From Hymenopus coronatus (taxonomy: Eukaryota; Arthropoda; Insecta; Mantodea; Hymenopodidae): 64,000 bases of DNA. This document shows, in pieces, positions 44,728 to 55,919 of the stretch (position 1 is its first letter; each line of letters starts with the position of its first letter). The stretch spans positions 72,605,196 to 72,669,195 of the forward strand of contig CM060884.1 in the NCBI GenBank assembly GCA_030762935.1, written 5' to 3'. The notes under the pieces were generated by a model. The model was given only the letters and a program-made list of their open reading frames with translations, made no database searches and had not been told where the DNA came from. The position numbers and the translations under genes were made by a program.

Positions 44728-45480
44728 AATAGCAGAAATAGTGTTATTGCTTGTTACTTGTAAGTAGAAGGGAAATAAGGGAGTACCATAGGTTAAAGTG
44801 ATAGTTAAAAGCTGGTTGCTATGTGACTGAAGTTCATTTGTTTGTATGGGTAGGAGTTGACAAATTCCTGTATCAGAAACGTATAAGTTTTTCAAACCTG
44901 AAACCAAAATTAAGGAATATCTCAAAGACGATCTACTCCACGAAAAAAATGTATATAACATAAATTGGGTGCTTTACGAGCTCTGCATTTTTTGTGTGGT
45001 ACGTTTTGGTCTATCTCTTACGATTTAACAGTTATCCAAACTTCCGCAAAATTCATCGGCAATAAACATGTCCTCAGAGACTATCCCCAGAAAATTGAAG
45101 ATACACATTTTATTTGATACATAAATATCTTAAATATAAGAGTTTTATTCAAAATCGTTACAGCCATTTTTGATAAAATACATTTTTTTCAAAAATATTC
45201 TATGTAAAGGGTAGTTGGGGGTGGGCGGATTTTCTTGAAATCTTCGTGTCGCATCCCTGGAAGACACTAAACTTAAATACCAAGTTTGATATTATACAGA
45301 CTTTTCGGTTTGAGTTTACAGACACACGGACACACACACACGGACCTTTTTCTGAAAATGTTTTTTGGTTACAGGGGACCCTAAAACATATATTTCCAGT
45401 GAAATCTCCGTAACGAATTTATGGGTGGAATGCAATACCTTCTCTATATCCTATGTGCATAGTACGTGTAGAGAAAGTAA
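44728..45480 (+). mobile_element. TC-hairpin element, 5'-truncated
   Basis: It starts at ATAGCAGAAATAGTGTTATT, about 100 bp inside the element, immediately after the previous copy, and ends GTGTAGAGAAAGTAA. Confidence 0.8.
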
Positions 45481-45483
45481 AAA

Positions 45484-46204
45484 AGCCCGTGTGTCACCAC
45501 AATAACTCAAAAACGAGGAGTCGGTGAAATAGAAAAGAATTGGTTATTAAGTTCATTGTTTTCTAGGGATGCGAACGAAGGGTTTCAAGAAAATTCCCCA
45601 CGCCAACTACCCTTTATATGAAAAAAAAAAAATTCGAAATGTTTTATTTTCTCAAAATTTGTTCCAACCATTTTGATTAAAACACCATACTGCAGTTATT
45701 CACAACACAAATAAAATGTATATTTTGAATTTTCTGGGAATAGCCTCTGAAGACTACTTTATTCTGGTTTAATTTTGCACAATTTTATATAGCTGGCAAA
45801 CCGTAAGAGATAGACGAAAGCTTACATAACAGAAAATGTAGAACTCGTTAAAATACACAATTTATGTTATATACATTTTTTTCCTGGAATTGTTCGTTTT
45901 TGAGATATGCCTTGTTATTTGTATCATCTTTAAAAAAGCTTACACTTTTTATAAAGGAGTTTGTCAAAAAAAAAAAAAAAAAGTAACTTCATATAAAACA
46001 AGAAACTTCAGTCACATAGCAACCAGCTTTTGACTAATACTTTAGCCTATGATACTCCCTTTATTACCTTTTCCTTGCATGGAAGCAAGTAAGAAGACTA
46101 TTTCTGCTAATCTTTTACTCGATTAGCATTAAATAAGTAGAAGAATAAGCTTTAAACAATACATTTACTATAGAGATTTAGAAGAAGTTGAAAATGGAAC
46201 ACTT
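45484..46204 (-). mobile_element. TC-hairpin element lacking the hairpin end
   Basis: It starts at the repeat zone (GCCCGTGTGTCACCACAAT) and ends AATGGAACAC. An A18 run lies near 45966. Confidence 0.75.
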
Positions 46205-46291
46205 TTTTTTCTAAAAATGTTTTTTTAGGGTACTGGGGTGGAATACAATACCTTCTCTACCTAACGTGCCCTGTACTTTGTAGAGAAAGTA
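46205..46291 (+). mobile_element. TC-hairpin element, hairpin end only
   Basis: TTTTTTCTAAAAATGTTTT leads to GGTGGAATACAATACCTTCT and a decayed hairpin ending TAGAGAAAGTAA. Confidence 0.7.
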
Positions 46292-46456
46292 AAAATGGCA
46301 CAACTTTGGTGAGCCATTATTGCCGAGAAGCGTGTTGCTCCGTGTTGAGGGATTTCACTGATATCGCTACCCATGACTATCATCGGTGAGAAATTCCCTT
46401 GTGATTGACACTTGTGGGGTATGTCGTCTGCTGACAGGGGCTCGTCAAGTTGCTGA

Positions 46457-46570
46457 CCAATCATAGTGTGAGAATACACAACCACCAGAGACGTGACGTC
46501 ATCGGCGTTGCAACATCTACGTGGTTCAGTGGAAATTTACGCGCGCGTTCTCATGCCTGACTGATCAGTT
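46457..46570 (+). promoter_or_regulatory. Candidate core promoter: CCAAT box, perfect CRE, initiator-like TCAGT
   Basis: CCAAT is at 46457-46461 (CTGACCAATCA). The full palindromic cAMP-response element TGACGTCA is at 46494-46501. TCAGT, the arthropod initiator core, occurs at 46526 and 46565. The order and spacing (CCAAT about 35 bp before the CRE, TCAGT about 30 and 70 bp after it) suit a TATA-less promoter. The CRE would bind CREB/ATF-type bZIP factors. Confidence 0.45.
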
Positions 46571-46701
46571 GTCTGCAATCTGATTGTGTGAAAAGTTGTG
46601 TTGTGTTACACACGTGATCGTAAGGATTTACATTTATAATCGCTACTGCCTTCGCTGTCGCTGTCTTGTTCTCATATCACGAGTGACACTGTCATTTGAA
46701 A

Positions 46702-46721
46702 ATGTCTTACAGCCGTGTTAG
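46702..46721 (+). CDS. Candidate first coding exon (start codon to GTAAGT donor)
   Basis: ATG at 46702 sits in a favourable context (A at -3, GAAAATG) and reads MSYSRV plus two bases of the next codon (AG), then meets GTAAGT at 46722, the optimal 5' splice donor. Upstream, about 200 bp of non-repetitive, CpG-containing sequence has promoter-type motifs. A short start exon before a long repeat-filled intron is common in animal genes. I could not find the second exon in the window, so the protein cannot be named. Six codons alone carry no homology signal, and the ATG plus donor could coincide by chance. Confidence 0.35.
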
Positions 46722-47125
46722 GTAAGTTGAGGTTACTTTAGCCGAAATAATAAAACTTTGGTGAAATACAGGACCCAACGTGGAAAGGAATACATGAGGT
46801 AACTAGTGAGAAACGGGGAAAAGTAGTTGAATATAAGAGAGGAAGCAGTGGAACGTTTGTCGCTGCAGACGGACAGCGAGTAAATAGGGCAACAGCGTAC
46901 CGAGGCAGCCACGTGTCAGCAGAATGTCAATCACAAGCAAATGTCTCACCGATAATAGCTCCATAACTCAAATAACGGGGAAAATAACGGGAGTGGAGGG
47001 GAATCGACAAGAATTCCCAACATTGATACCACTTCCTCAGCTCTCAAGAGATAATTAATTCAAATGAAGTTGATTAGTTTTGGTGACAGTTATTAACCTT
47101 TAGAGAAGGTGCGGAAAGCTCTTTT

Positions 47126-47856
47126 TACTTGCTCTACACGTACTATATACATAGTATATAGAGAATGCATTGTATTGCACCCAAAAATTCGATACCAAAA
47201 TTTCACGGGCAATACATGTTTTCGGTCCCACTGAATCCAAAAAAAAATATTTTTAGAAAAAAGATATGTGTGTGTGCGCGCGCGCGTGCGCCCGCGTCTG
47301 CCTCTAGACAGCGTAACTAAAAAACGAAAAGACTTTATATTTAAGTTCACTAACTTCTAAGGGTGGGACACGAAGTTTTTCAGGAAAATCCCCCTCCCCA
47401 ACTACACTTTACATGGTACATCTTGCGAACATTTTGATTTTCTCAAAATTAGCTCTAACGATGATTAAAAATCTCTTATATTTAAGATATTTACTTGAAA
47501 AATAAAAAGTGTATTTTGCATGTTCCGAGAATAGCCTCAGAATGCTATTTTGGATGACTTTTACGGAATTTTGTGTAACTGTTAAACCGTAAGTAATAGA
47601 CAAAAACTTACTAAACAAAAAGTGTAGGTGACGATAAAACACACAAATTATGTCATACACAATTTTTCGTGGAGTTGACTTTTTTTTTAGATATTCCTTG
47701 TTATTGTTTTCAGCTTTGAAAAACATAATTTTCCCATACAGGACAAACAAAGGAGCTTCATTTCTGCTTGCATGGAAGCAAGTAATACGATAATTTCTGC
47801 TACATTTTTCTCGATTAGTGTGAAGTAAAGAAAGTCATGTAGATAGTACACATCAG
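47126..47856 (-). mobile_element. TC-hairpin element with CG-rich repeat zone
   Basis: The hairpin is at the left (TACTTGCTCTACACGTAC) and ACACATCAGA at the right. The seed microsatellite reads GTGTGTGTGCGCGCGCGC, alternating purine-pyrimidine. The AGCTGGTTGC block is deleted. Confidence 0.85.
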
Positions 47857-48154
47857 ATATTTTCTTTAGAAGTGGGGGTTTGATAAAATAGCCTCGGGAG
47901 GTAACTGGAATCTGGCTCTGGACTGTACTATGAGAGCAGTAACTCCCGACTGATAGATTAAATGGAACTGCGCAAACAACGCAATTGATACCTGATACCA
48001 TTAGAGCATAAGGCTTAACCAGCTACTGTGCTTTAACTGCGGGAATATCCCTAAGAGAAATGTATAGCTCCAGTTCTAATCAAGACAGATAGCATAGCAC
48101 ATATTGCTTTCCTTGTCATGATAAAACCTTCATTCCCACCACTTTCTGCAAAAG
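47857..48154. other. Non-repetitive stretch
   Basis: Nothing recognisable as a gene or repeat. Confidence 0.3.
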
Positions 48155-48905
48155 TTATCCTTTATGTTAAAAAACTACTGCTTCTATTTACTTCATTCTA
48201 ATCGAGAAAAAATTAGCAGAAAAAGTCTTATTACTTGCTTCCTTGTAAGTAGAAGCTAAATAAGGGACTACCATAGGTTAAAGTGATAGTCAAAAGCTGA
48301 TTGCTATGAGAATGAAGTTCCTTTGTTTGTATGGACAGGAGTTGACAAATTCCTGTATGAAAAAAGTAAAGTTTTTAAAGCTGGAACCAAAAACAAGGAA
48401 AATCTTAAAAACGATCAACTCCACGAAAAAAAAATTATATAACATAAATTGTGCATTTTAATGTGGTCTACATTTTTTGTGTGGTAAGTTTTTGTGTATC
48501 TCATACGGTTTAGCAGTTATGCAAAATTCCGTAAAATTCACCATGAATAAAGTTGTCTTCTGAGGTTATTCCCAGAAAATTCAAGATATACATTTTATAA
48601 CTCAGGTAAATATATGTAATATACGATATTTTAATCAAAATCGTTAGAGCCATTTTTGAGGAAATCAAGATTTTCGAAAAAAGATCCATGTAAAGGGTAT
48701 TGGGGGGGGGGAGATTTTCATGAAAATCTTGGTGTCGTGTCCAGGAAACATATTGGACTTAAAAAGAGTAAGTTTGGCATTTGACAAATTTACGTTTTTG
48801 AGTTATGGTGTTTACAAGCACATGCTTATCCAAATTTTTTTTTATTTATGTGAAAAGTCTTAATACGTGTATTTTCGGGGAAATGTCGATATTGAATACT
48901 TTCAT
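48155..48905 (+). mobile_element. TC-hairpin element lacking both termini
   Basis: It runs from the TTAAAAAACTACTGCTTCTA block to AAATGTCGATATTGAAT, where a SINE begins. A G9 run lies near 48703. Confidence 0.8.
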
Positions 48906-48909
48906 CTAG

Positions 48910-49097
48910 ATGACCCGGGTACGATCCCAAATGACTGCACGTGAGATTGGTGATGGATAAAGCGGCGAAGGAGCGGATTTTCTCCAGTTTCTCCCGCTAT
49001 CACATTCCACCGGTGCTCCTTCTTCATTCCCTGTATTATCAGTAGGATCACCTGTGGTGCCAAATTATTAAAAGCGGGCGTTAAGCACTATAAAAAA
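48910..49097 (+). mobile_element. SINE type 2, head-truncated, between two TC-hairpin pieces
   Basis: B box GGGTACGATCCC, then TCCAGTTTCTCCCGCTATC and GGGCGTTAAGCACTAT. It joins the previous element's remnant to the 5' end of the next one. Confidence 0.8.
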
Positions 49098-49612
49098 TCT
49101 TATGTGTTCCATTCACATGATTTCTCTATATCTGTGCAACAAATTATTGTTAAAAAGCTTATGCTTCTATTTACTTCATGACCATCGAGAAAAAAATAGA
49201 AATAGTCGTATACCTTGTTTCCTTGTAAGTAGAAGCGAAATAAGGGAGTTCCATAGGTTAAAGTAATAGTCAAAAGCTGGTTGTTATGTGACTGAAGTTC
49301 CTTTGTTTGTATGGACACGAGTTGACAAAAACCTGTATGAAAAAAATGAAGTTTTTGAAAGCTGAAATCAAAAACAATGAATAATTAAAAAACGATCAAT
49401 TCCACGAAAAATATGTATATTAAATAAATTGTGTGTTTTAACGTGCTCCACCTGCGCACGTTCTCTATCTCTTACCGTTTAGCTTAACAAAATTCGGCAA
49501 AATTCATCCAGAATAAACAGGTCTTCAGAGACTATTGCCAGAAAAGTCAAGGTAAACATTTTATTCGGTATGTGAATATCTGTAATATACGGTATTTTTG
49601 GGTGGAGTGCAA
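49098..49612 (+). mobile_element. TC-hairpin element with large internal deletion
   Basis: It begins TCTTATGTGTTCC and proceeds to TGTAATATACGGTA, then jumps to TTTTTGGGTGGAGTGCAAT. About 300 bp including the internal stem and CA repeat are lost. It ends before the hairpin. Confidence 0.75.
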
Positions 49613-50154
49613 TACCATGGCCTACACTACACACCTCGCAAAGAAGCCGATGGTTCTTCGGTGTGTGGTGCGAGGAGACCGAGGGACAGCTGTGTGCCAT
49701 GTGTCCCTAGCAGCAGGGCTTCTCCTCCATCCCTTTCTCACACACAGTTTCATTCACGAGCTGGTACGCACGCTCTATTGATACAAGGATCCTGGTAACG
49801 CTATACTCAAACTAACTTGCTGCAACTTCTTAAGAGCAAAATGTTGCACAATGCACATCACGTGAAGGACTTGCTGGAAAATCCAGAAAAAATTCCTTTC
49901 TTACTGATTTTATGTTCCGCTGCTCTGTGCTCGATTCTAAAGTACAAAAAAGAGCTCTTAGAAAACTTTATCGTGATATTTATAGAGTTTGGATAGTAAC
50001 ATACCCTTTTTTCATACCTTACAACTTCTTTTCTGGTGTGTTGCATTTACATGAACTTCTCTATCCCTCTTCGGTTTACTATTTGGTATACAAACCATTT
50101 TTACGAAAGTTTATGCTTCTATCTCTTCACTTTGAAATAAACTTTTTCAAAAAA
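49613..50154. other. Non-repetitive stretch
   Basis: 49650-49800 is GC-richer (GTGTGTGGTGCGAGGAGACC). No gene is recognised. Confidence 0.35.
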
Positions 50155-50300
50155 TATGATGTGTTACATTCACATTACTTTTTCTACATCTCTGCAATAC
50201 ATTATTTTTAAAAAGCCTGTGCTTCCATTTACTTCATGCTACTCGAGAAAAAAATTAGCAGAAATAGTCTTATTACTTGCTTTATTGTTAGTTGAGGCAA
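50155..50300 (+). mobile_element. TC-hairpin element, 5' end fragment
   Basis: ATATGATGTGTTACATTCAC to GTCTTATTACTTGCTT, about 145 bp. Confidence 0.7.
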
Positions 50301-50910
50301 AATTTATATATTATTCACAAAATCTGCCGACATTTTATGAGTTTTATGTCATGTTTATAATATTTGATGTTCAATTGTTTTATTCCTTTGCTTCCGAAGT
50401 TGAAATCGCTGGATGCAAGTTTTTATTACTCCTTGTGCTTTCGTCGCATTCAAGTGTTTTGATTTTCTCGATGCGATTTTGTTTTTCAACAGTATCTATA
50501 GTTACGTGTTGATTATCTGGCTGGTGACGCCAAGTTATCATGAAGAAGGAGGCTTCTTCACGCGTAATGGAAAAGGCCGTTTAGAGATAACGCGTAAAAA
50601 TATAATTCGTGTGTAATTATACGCGCCCATGGGTACACAGAGTTCAACAAAGTAAAGAATTGCATCGAACGGTTACAGTTTATCTTTGGAACTGTAAAAT
50701 AATAAGTATAAAAATAAACTGCGATTCTACAAAACTCCTAGCGACTTATTATTTAAGAAGCCGCCAGGAAGTCTGGATCTGGGAAGCCCAACAAGTCCGA
50801 TAAAAAACGCCCTGAGAAGAGTCAAACGCTACACAAAGTCAAATATAAGCGCGAGTAGATTTACAATCCAGCATTGGACGAGCGCTTATAGAAGCTTTAC
50901 ATTAATGCCT
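50301..50910. other. Non-repetitive stretch
   Basis: No gene or repeat family is recognised. Confidence 0.35.
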
Positions 50911-51638
50911 CAAAGTAGAAGCGAAATAAGGGAATACCATAGGTTAAAGTGATAGTAAAAAGCTGGTTGCATTGTGATTCAAGTTCCTTTGTTTATATGG
51001 ACAGCAACTGACAAAATCCTGTATGAGAAATGTATGTTTTTCAAAGCTGAAACCAATAACAAGGAATATGTAAAAAACCATCAACTCCACGAAAAAAATG
51101 TATATAACATAAATTGTGTGTTTTAACATGATCTACATTTTTAGAGTGGTAAGTTTTTGTCCATCTATTACGGTTTAGCAGCTATGCAAAATTCCGCAAA
51201 ATTCATCTAGAAAAAAGTAGTCTTCAGAGGCTATTCCCAGAAAATTAAAAAATATACATTTTATTTGTCAGGTAAATATCTTTAATATACGACATTTTAA
51301 TCAAAGTTGTTAGTCATTTTTTAGAACATCAACATTTTCAAAAAAAGTTCCACGTAAAGAGTAGTTTGGTGTGGGGGTATTTTTCTCAAAATTTTCGTGT
51401 TGCGTCCCTGGAAGATACTAAATTTAAATACCAACTTTGGTATTTTACGGACTTTTCGCTTTTGAGCTATTATGTTCACAGCCACATGGACACACAGACC
51501 TTTTTCTGAAAATGCTTTTTTTTTTTGTTTAAGGAGTCCCTAAAACACATATTTCCGGTGAAATCTCGGTATGGAATTTTTGGGTGGAGTGCAATACCTT
51601 TTCTATACACTATGTGCATAGTACGTGTAGAGAAAGTA
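50911..51638 (+). mobile_element. TC-hairpin element, 5'-truncated
   Basis: It starts at AAAGTAGAAGCGAAATAAGG and ends GTGTAGAGAAAGTA. The CA seed is almost absent (CACATGGACACACAGACC). Confidence 0.8.
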
Positions 51639-51829
51639 AAAATGGAGAAGCCAGTTAAAATGCCTTACTACATTACACATTCATGTAATGTGGGCTGATA
51701 TTTTGTAAATCTTAAGAAACCTTGAAACAACAAAACAAAAGAACGTACGCTCTACACTTTTCTGAATCAATTATTTAAGGTGTAGACGGGTGAACAACAT
51801 CTGTCAGCCGTTGCTTGTGGGTATAAATA

Positions 51830-52160
51830 TCTGATGTGCTTCATTCATATGACTTTCTCAACCTCTCTGCAACAAATTATTGTTAAAAAGCTTATTCTTC
51901 TATATACTTCATGATAATCGAGATAAACATTAGCAGAAACGGGTTTATTACTTAGTTTCTTATAAGCAAAAGGGAAATAAGGGAATGCACTACACAAAAC
52001 TGACAGTCAAATGTTTTAAAATATGGTTGCTATGGTATAGATATCCGATTGTTTGCGTGGTCAGGTGTTGACAAGTTCCCGTATGAGAAAAGTATTACGT
52101 ATTTTAAAACTGAAATCAATAACAAGGAATATCTTAAAATCAGTTAACTTAAGGGAAAAA
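51830..52160 (+). mobile_element. TC-hairpin element, 5' half, subfamily B
   Basis: It begins TCTGATGTGCTTC and runs to ATATCTTAAAATCAGTTAAC, followed after a few bases by another 5' end. It has B-type spacing and GGTCAGGTGTTGACAAG. Confidence 0.75.
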
Positions 52161-52162
52161 TT

Positions 52163-52544
52163 TCTGATACGTTCCATTCTCATATCTGTCTCTACATCTC
52201 TGCAACAAAATATTATTAAAACGCTTATGCTTCTATATAACTCATGCTAATCGTGACATAATTAGCAGAAATAGTCTTATTGCTTGCTTCCTTGTAAATA
52301 GAAACGAAATAATTTGTCAGGTAAACATATTTAATATAATATATTTTAATCAAAATCGTTAGAGCTATTTTTTAGAAAATTAAAATTTTCAAACATTTTT
52401 CCTTGTAACAGATAACTGAGGGCGAGGGGATTTTCTTGAAAATCTTCTTGTCGCAACCTTGGAAGATGCCAAACTTAAATACCAAGTTTGATATTTAACG
52501 GTATTTTCGTTTATGAGCTATGCTAGCCCCCGCTCAAACACACA

Positions 52545-52591
<47 letters not shown>

Positions 52592-52645
52592 TCGGACATT
52601 TTCCTATAAATGCTTTTTTGGATTCAGAACGTCCTAAAACATTTG
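52163..52645 (+). mobile_element. TC-hairpin element with internal deletion and long CA tract
   Basis: It begins TCTGATACGTTCC. Sequence from AAACGAAATAA is joined to TTTGTCAGGTAAACAT, losing about 280 bp. The CA tract is at 52547-52589. It ends near GAACGTCCTAAAACATTTGG without a hairpin. Confidence 0.8.
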
Positions 52646-52649
52646 GTTG

Positions 52650-52765
52650 TCGGTTTACCGCAGTGTATTCTCTCTAGTTATAAAAGAATTAAGTAATAAG
52701 ACAGTTTCTGCATTAAATATCTAGAAGAGTAAGGCTATTAACAATAATTTGTTACAGAGATGTAG
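52650..52765 (-). mobile_element. TC-hairpin element, 5' end fragment
   Basis: GAATTAAGTAATAAGACAGT to GAGATGTAGAGAAAA, decayed. Confidence 0.6.
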
Positions 52766-52769
52766 AGAA

Positions 52770-53046
52770 AATTTTTGCTTTTACTATTACTATTATTGCT
52801 AGATACTATCAATACTGCTACTATTACCGGTATTATTTTTTTAGTTAATTGTTATTACTATTTTATTACTGTTATTGTTATTGTTATAATTATGGAAAAT
52901 ATTATTGGATCATTATTATCGTTGCTATTATTGTTGTTAGTTGTTGCCATTATTGCTACTAATATTATACCATTGTTACTAATTTTTATTATTATAATTA
53001 TTATTGTTGTTATTATTTTTATTATTATTATATTTTTATTATTATA

Positions 53047-53077
<31 letters not shown>

Positions 53078-53080
53078 GCG
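52770..53080 (+). repeat. Imperfect (TTA)n/(ATT)n tract
   Basis: About 310 bp of interrupted TTA/ATT/TTG triplets, ending in a purer ATT run (53045-53078). Open frames here are repeat artefacts. Confidence 0.9.
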
Positions 53081-53350
53081 AGCAACTGCAGGTTTTACTA
53101 TTTGTTCATAATTATACTATTATGTAACAGCTGATGTTATTTTATATTCCTTTCTATCTGAAGTTAACACCTTTGAACACCCAAAATGCATACTTACGAG
53201 CCGCTACGGTCGCTGCTCTAATGGTTGCAGTTGGTTTTACTTTAAGAAGAATTCATTTAGGCTTCACATGTTTGTCATTCAACAGAATCGCTGTCTTTTC
53301 TAACTAGGCACGCTGTCGCTCTCCGCACACTCTTAAAAGTGTAGGTATTT

Positions 53351-54198
53351 TACTTTCTCTACACGTACTATGTACATAGTGTATAGAGAAGGTATTGTAT
53401 TGCACCCAAAAATTCCATAAAGAAATTTCACCGGTAATACATGTTTTGGGTCCTCCTGAATCCAGAATTTGGAAAAAGGTCAGTGTTTGTGTGTGCGTGT
53501 GTGTGAGTGCCTGTGGACAGCATAGCGCAAAACGAAAAGTCCGTTAAATACCAAACTTGCTATCTAAGTTTGGTATCTTGCAAGGATGCGACACGAAGAT
53601 TTAAAAGAAAATCGTCCACCCTAACTACCCTTTACATGGAATTTTTTCGAAAATTTTGTTTTTTTCTCAAAAATGGATCTAACGATTTTGATTAAAATAT
53701 CATATATTAAAGATATTTACCTCACAAACATTGTGTATATCTTGAATTTTCTGGGAATAGTCTCTGAAGACCACTTTATTTTGGATGATTTTTACGAAAT
53801 GTTGCATAACTGCTAAAGCTAAAAGATGAACAAAAGCTAACCTCACAAAAATTTTGGAGCACATTACAACACACAATTTATGTTATGTACAGTTTTTTCG
53901 TGGAGTTTATTCATTTTGAGATATTCCTTGCTTTTGGTTTCAGTTTTAAGAAACTAAATACTTTTCTCATACAGGAGTGTGTCAACTCGTGTCCATACAA
54001 ACAAAGGAACTTCAGTCACATAGCAACCAGCTTTTGTGACTGTCACTTTAACCTATGGTACTCCCTTATTTCACTTCTACTTACAAGGAAGCAAGTAATA
54101 AGACTGTATCTGCTAACTTTTTCTCGAGTGGCATGAAGTAAATAGAAGTATAAGCTTTTTAACAATAATTTGCTGCAGAGAAAGTCATGTGAATGGAA
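53351..54198 (-). mobile_element. TC-hairpin element, full-length, subfamily A
   Basis: The hairpin is at the left (TACTTTCTCTACACGTAC). The right end is decayed at GTGAATGGAAGC, losing the CATCAGA terminus. Confidence 0.85.
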
Positions 54199-54689
54199 GC
54201 TGCTAACTCAATAAGGGTTTCTCCTTGAAGACGCAGTTGAGGATATCGTCACACTGACTGACTCCTCCCGTGCAATCATGATTTAGTGTTTGTGTTCGTA
54301 ACAATCGACATCCGGTCTGAGAGGCGGCCTTGGACACGGCAAAGGGCACAAACAAAGCTGCTGCTTCTTCTTGGCTACCTTTCTCTGCGAGTCGTTGTTA
54401 AATACCCTCTCATTCATAATTGTTTCCGTTCCTGTTTCTTATTGCATCTCATAGTCCACCTCCAGCTTCATGGAGCCGCAGAGAGGAAACGGTCAGGTAA
54501 AAAAGGTGTTGGAGGTAGGATGCGCTTGTTGCCCATGGAGACCTTGAACAGTCCTCGTTCAAATACATCTAGCCTACCTCCCATCAGGCTTCCTCACTTA
54601 CGGGGGCAGCACAAAGCACCTGAGACCTGCTCTTTATCGCTCCAAAAAGTCCAGTCGGATTAGAAACACATTAAAGCTGTGGAGCCGTT
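54199..54689. other. Non-repetitive island, moderate GC
   Basis: An open frame at 54286-54663 (125 codons, plus strand) has no recognisable domain. GGTCAG followed by GTAAAA near 54494 is a weak donor-like site. It could contain an exon, but I cannot support one. Confidence 0.3.
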
Positions 54690-54750
54690 TTCTTTCAACC
54701 TCCGATAGGCTATAAACAAAAGAAAAGTTCATAGAAAACAATTATTTTAG

Positions 54751-55018
54751 TTCTACTCTTTCTCAGAAGCATAAAACTGGATTTCAAACTTATTTTAAAT
54801 CTGTGTAAAACTGACTTTCAACAGTAATGTACCTATTCGCAACATTTTATTAAAATATATGTAAAACTTGATTTTCTAATGTAGTTTTTAATTCACAGAC
54901 CTTTGTTGAATGTGTAAATAATTCCATATAATGAACTCAATTGTTATAATTATTGTATGGTCGCGAAAGGACCTAGGAGTTAAAGCGACCTAAAATAAAT
55001 AAATTAAAATAAAATAAT
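54751..55018 (+). mobile_element. LINE 3' tail inserted in the mariner
   Basis: It ends AGGAGTTAAAGCGACCTAAA followed by AATAAA-type repeats, a 3' end style common in Jockey/CR1-like LINEs. CAATTATTTTA before it and CAATCATTTTA after it look like a target-site duplication of about 11 bp in mariner sequence. Confidence 0.65.
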
Positions 55019-55432
55019 AATCAATCATTTTATTACTAAAAGTTTTGCACCCTTATGGTTACTTTTCAACATAATCACCGAAAAGATTGAGACATTTATC
55101 GTACCTGTGCACAAGCTTTGGAAAACCCGCTTCAAAAAATGTTGCCGCCAATGATTTCAAATGAGCATTGACGTTGTTCAATTGTGATAAATATTGTATT
55201 GTCGCGATAGGACGTAGGAGTTAAAGCGACCTAAAATAAATAAAAATAAAATAAAATAATAATAAGTTATTTTATTACTAAACGTTTTGTACACTTATGG
55301 TTACTTTTCAACATAATCACCGAAAAGATTGAGACATTTATCGTACCTGTGCACAAGCTTTGTAATACCCGCTTCAAAACATGTTGCCGCCAATAATTTC
55401 AAATGGACATTGACGTTGTTTTGAAGATCTTC
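54943..55432 (+). repeat. Tandem duplication of about 245 bp (LINE tail plus mariner 3' end)
   Basis: Unit 1 (54943-55187) and unit 2 (55188-55432) both start with AATTGT(T/G)ATAA and run through AGGAGTTAAAGCGACCTAAA, TTTTATTACTAAA and ACTTTTCAACATAATCACC. Unit 1 ends ATTGACGTTGTTC, where unit 2 continues into TTGAAGATCTTC. Confidence 0.8.
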
Positions 55433-55674
55433 ATCGGTTTGAAAGTGCTGCCCCCCTAGCCACGTCTTTAGTTCAGGGAAAAGGTGAAAGTCGCTGGGTG
55501 TCAGGTCAGGTCTGTACGGCGGATGATCGAAAATGTCCCATTGTAATTGTTCAAGGAGCCGATGGGTTGTGCCAGCAGGGTGTGGACGAGCGATGCCATG
55601 GATCAACACAGTTACTGAAGTCAGCATCCCGCTGTGTTTGTTTTGAATGGCTCTCAGCAATCGTCGTAAAGTAC
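55301..55674 (-). pseudogene. Mariner transposase, C-terminal fragment
   Basis: An open frame of 119 codons (55301-55660) reads on the minus strand. The second catalytic position is changed: LIHGIARPH, with Gly for Asp. The third aspartate remains in YRPDLTPSDF. It continues FHLFPELKTWLGGQ to the natural end GDYVEK. It is intact in frame but catalytically dead and lacks the N-terminal two thirds. It belongs to the same lineage as 194-551. Confidence 0.85.
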
Positions 55675-55919
55675 GAAGATCTTCAAAGGAAGGTCAATGC
55701 TCATTTGAAATCATTGGCGGCAACGTTTTTGAAGCGGGTATTGCAAAGCTTGTGCACAGGCACGATAAATGTCTCAATCTTTTCGGTGATTATGTTGAAA
55801 AGTAACCATAAGTGTACAAAATGTTTAGTAATAAAATCATTTTTTCTATGAACTTGTATTTTATTTATAGCCTATCAGAGGTTGAAAAAAAAGGCCCTCG
55901 TACTTTTACAAGGCCTTTT

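Larger units (their letters stand above)
46292..47125. other. Non-repetitive island with promoter-like sequence
   Basis: This is the largest unique island with balanced base composition in the middle of the window. It holds the CCAAT box, CRE, CpG-rich GCGCGCG near 46540 and the candidate first exon listed separately. 46722-47125 would be the start of an intron. Confidence 0.5.
54690..55908 (-). mobile_element. Mariner foldback (copy 2) invaded by a LINE tail and partly duplicated
   Basis: The inverted ends match: 54695-54750 (CAACCTCCGATAGGCTATAA, then AAAGTTCATAGAAAA) against reversed 55850-55905 (CAACCTCTGATAGGCTATAA). Read from the right, the element has a short inverted 3' arm (55685-55905), the palindrome GAAGATCTTC (55675-55684), then transposase sequence down to 55260. 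The 3' region is duplicated with the LINE tail (55018-55187). Confidence 0.85.

Noticed and set aside
52775..53134. 119-codon open frame rich in Leu and Ile, like a membrane protein
   Set aside because: It is a TTA/ATT simple repeat; its composition follows the repeat.
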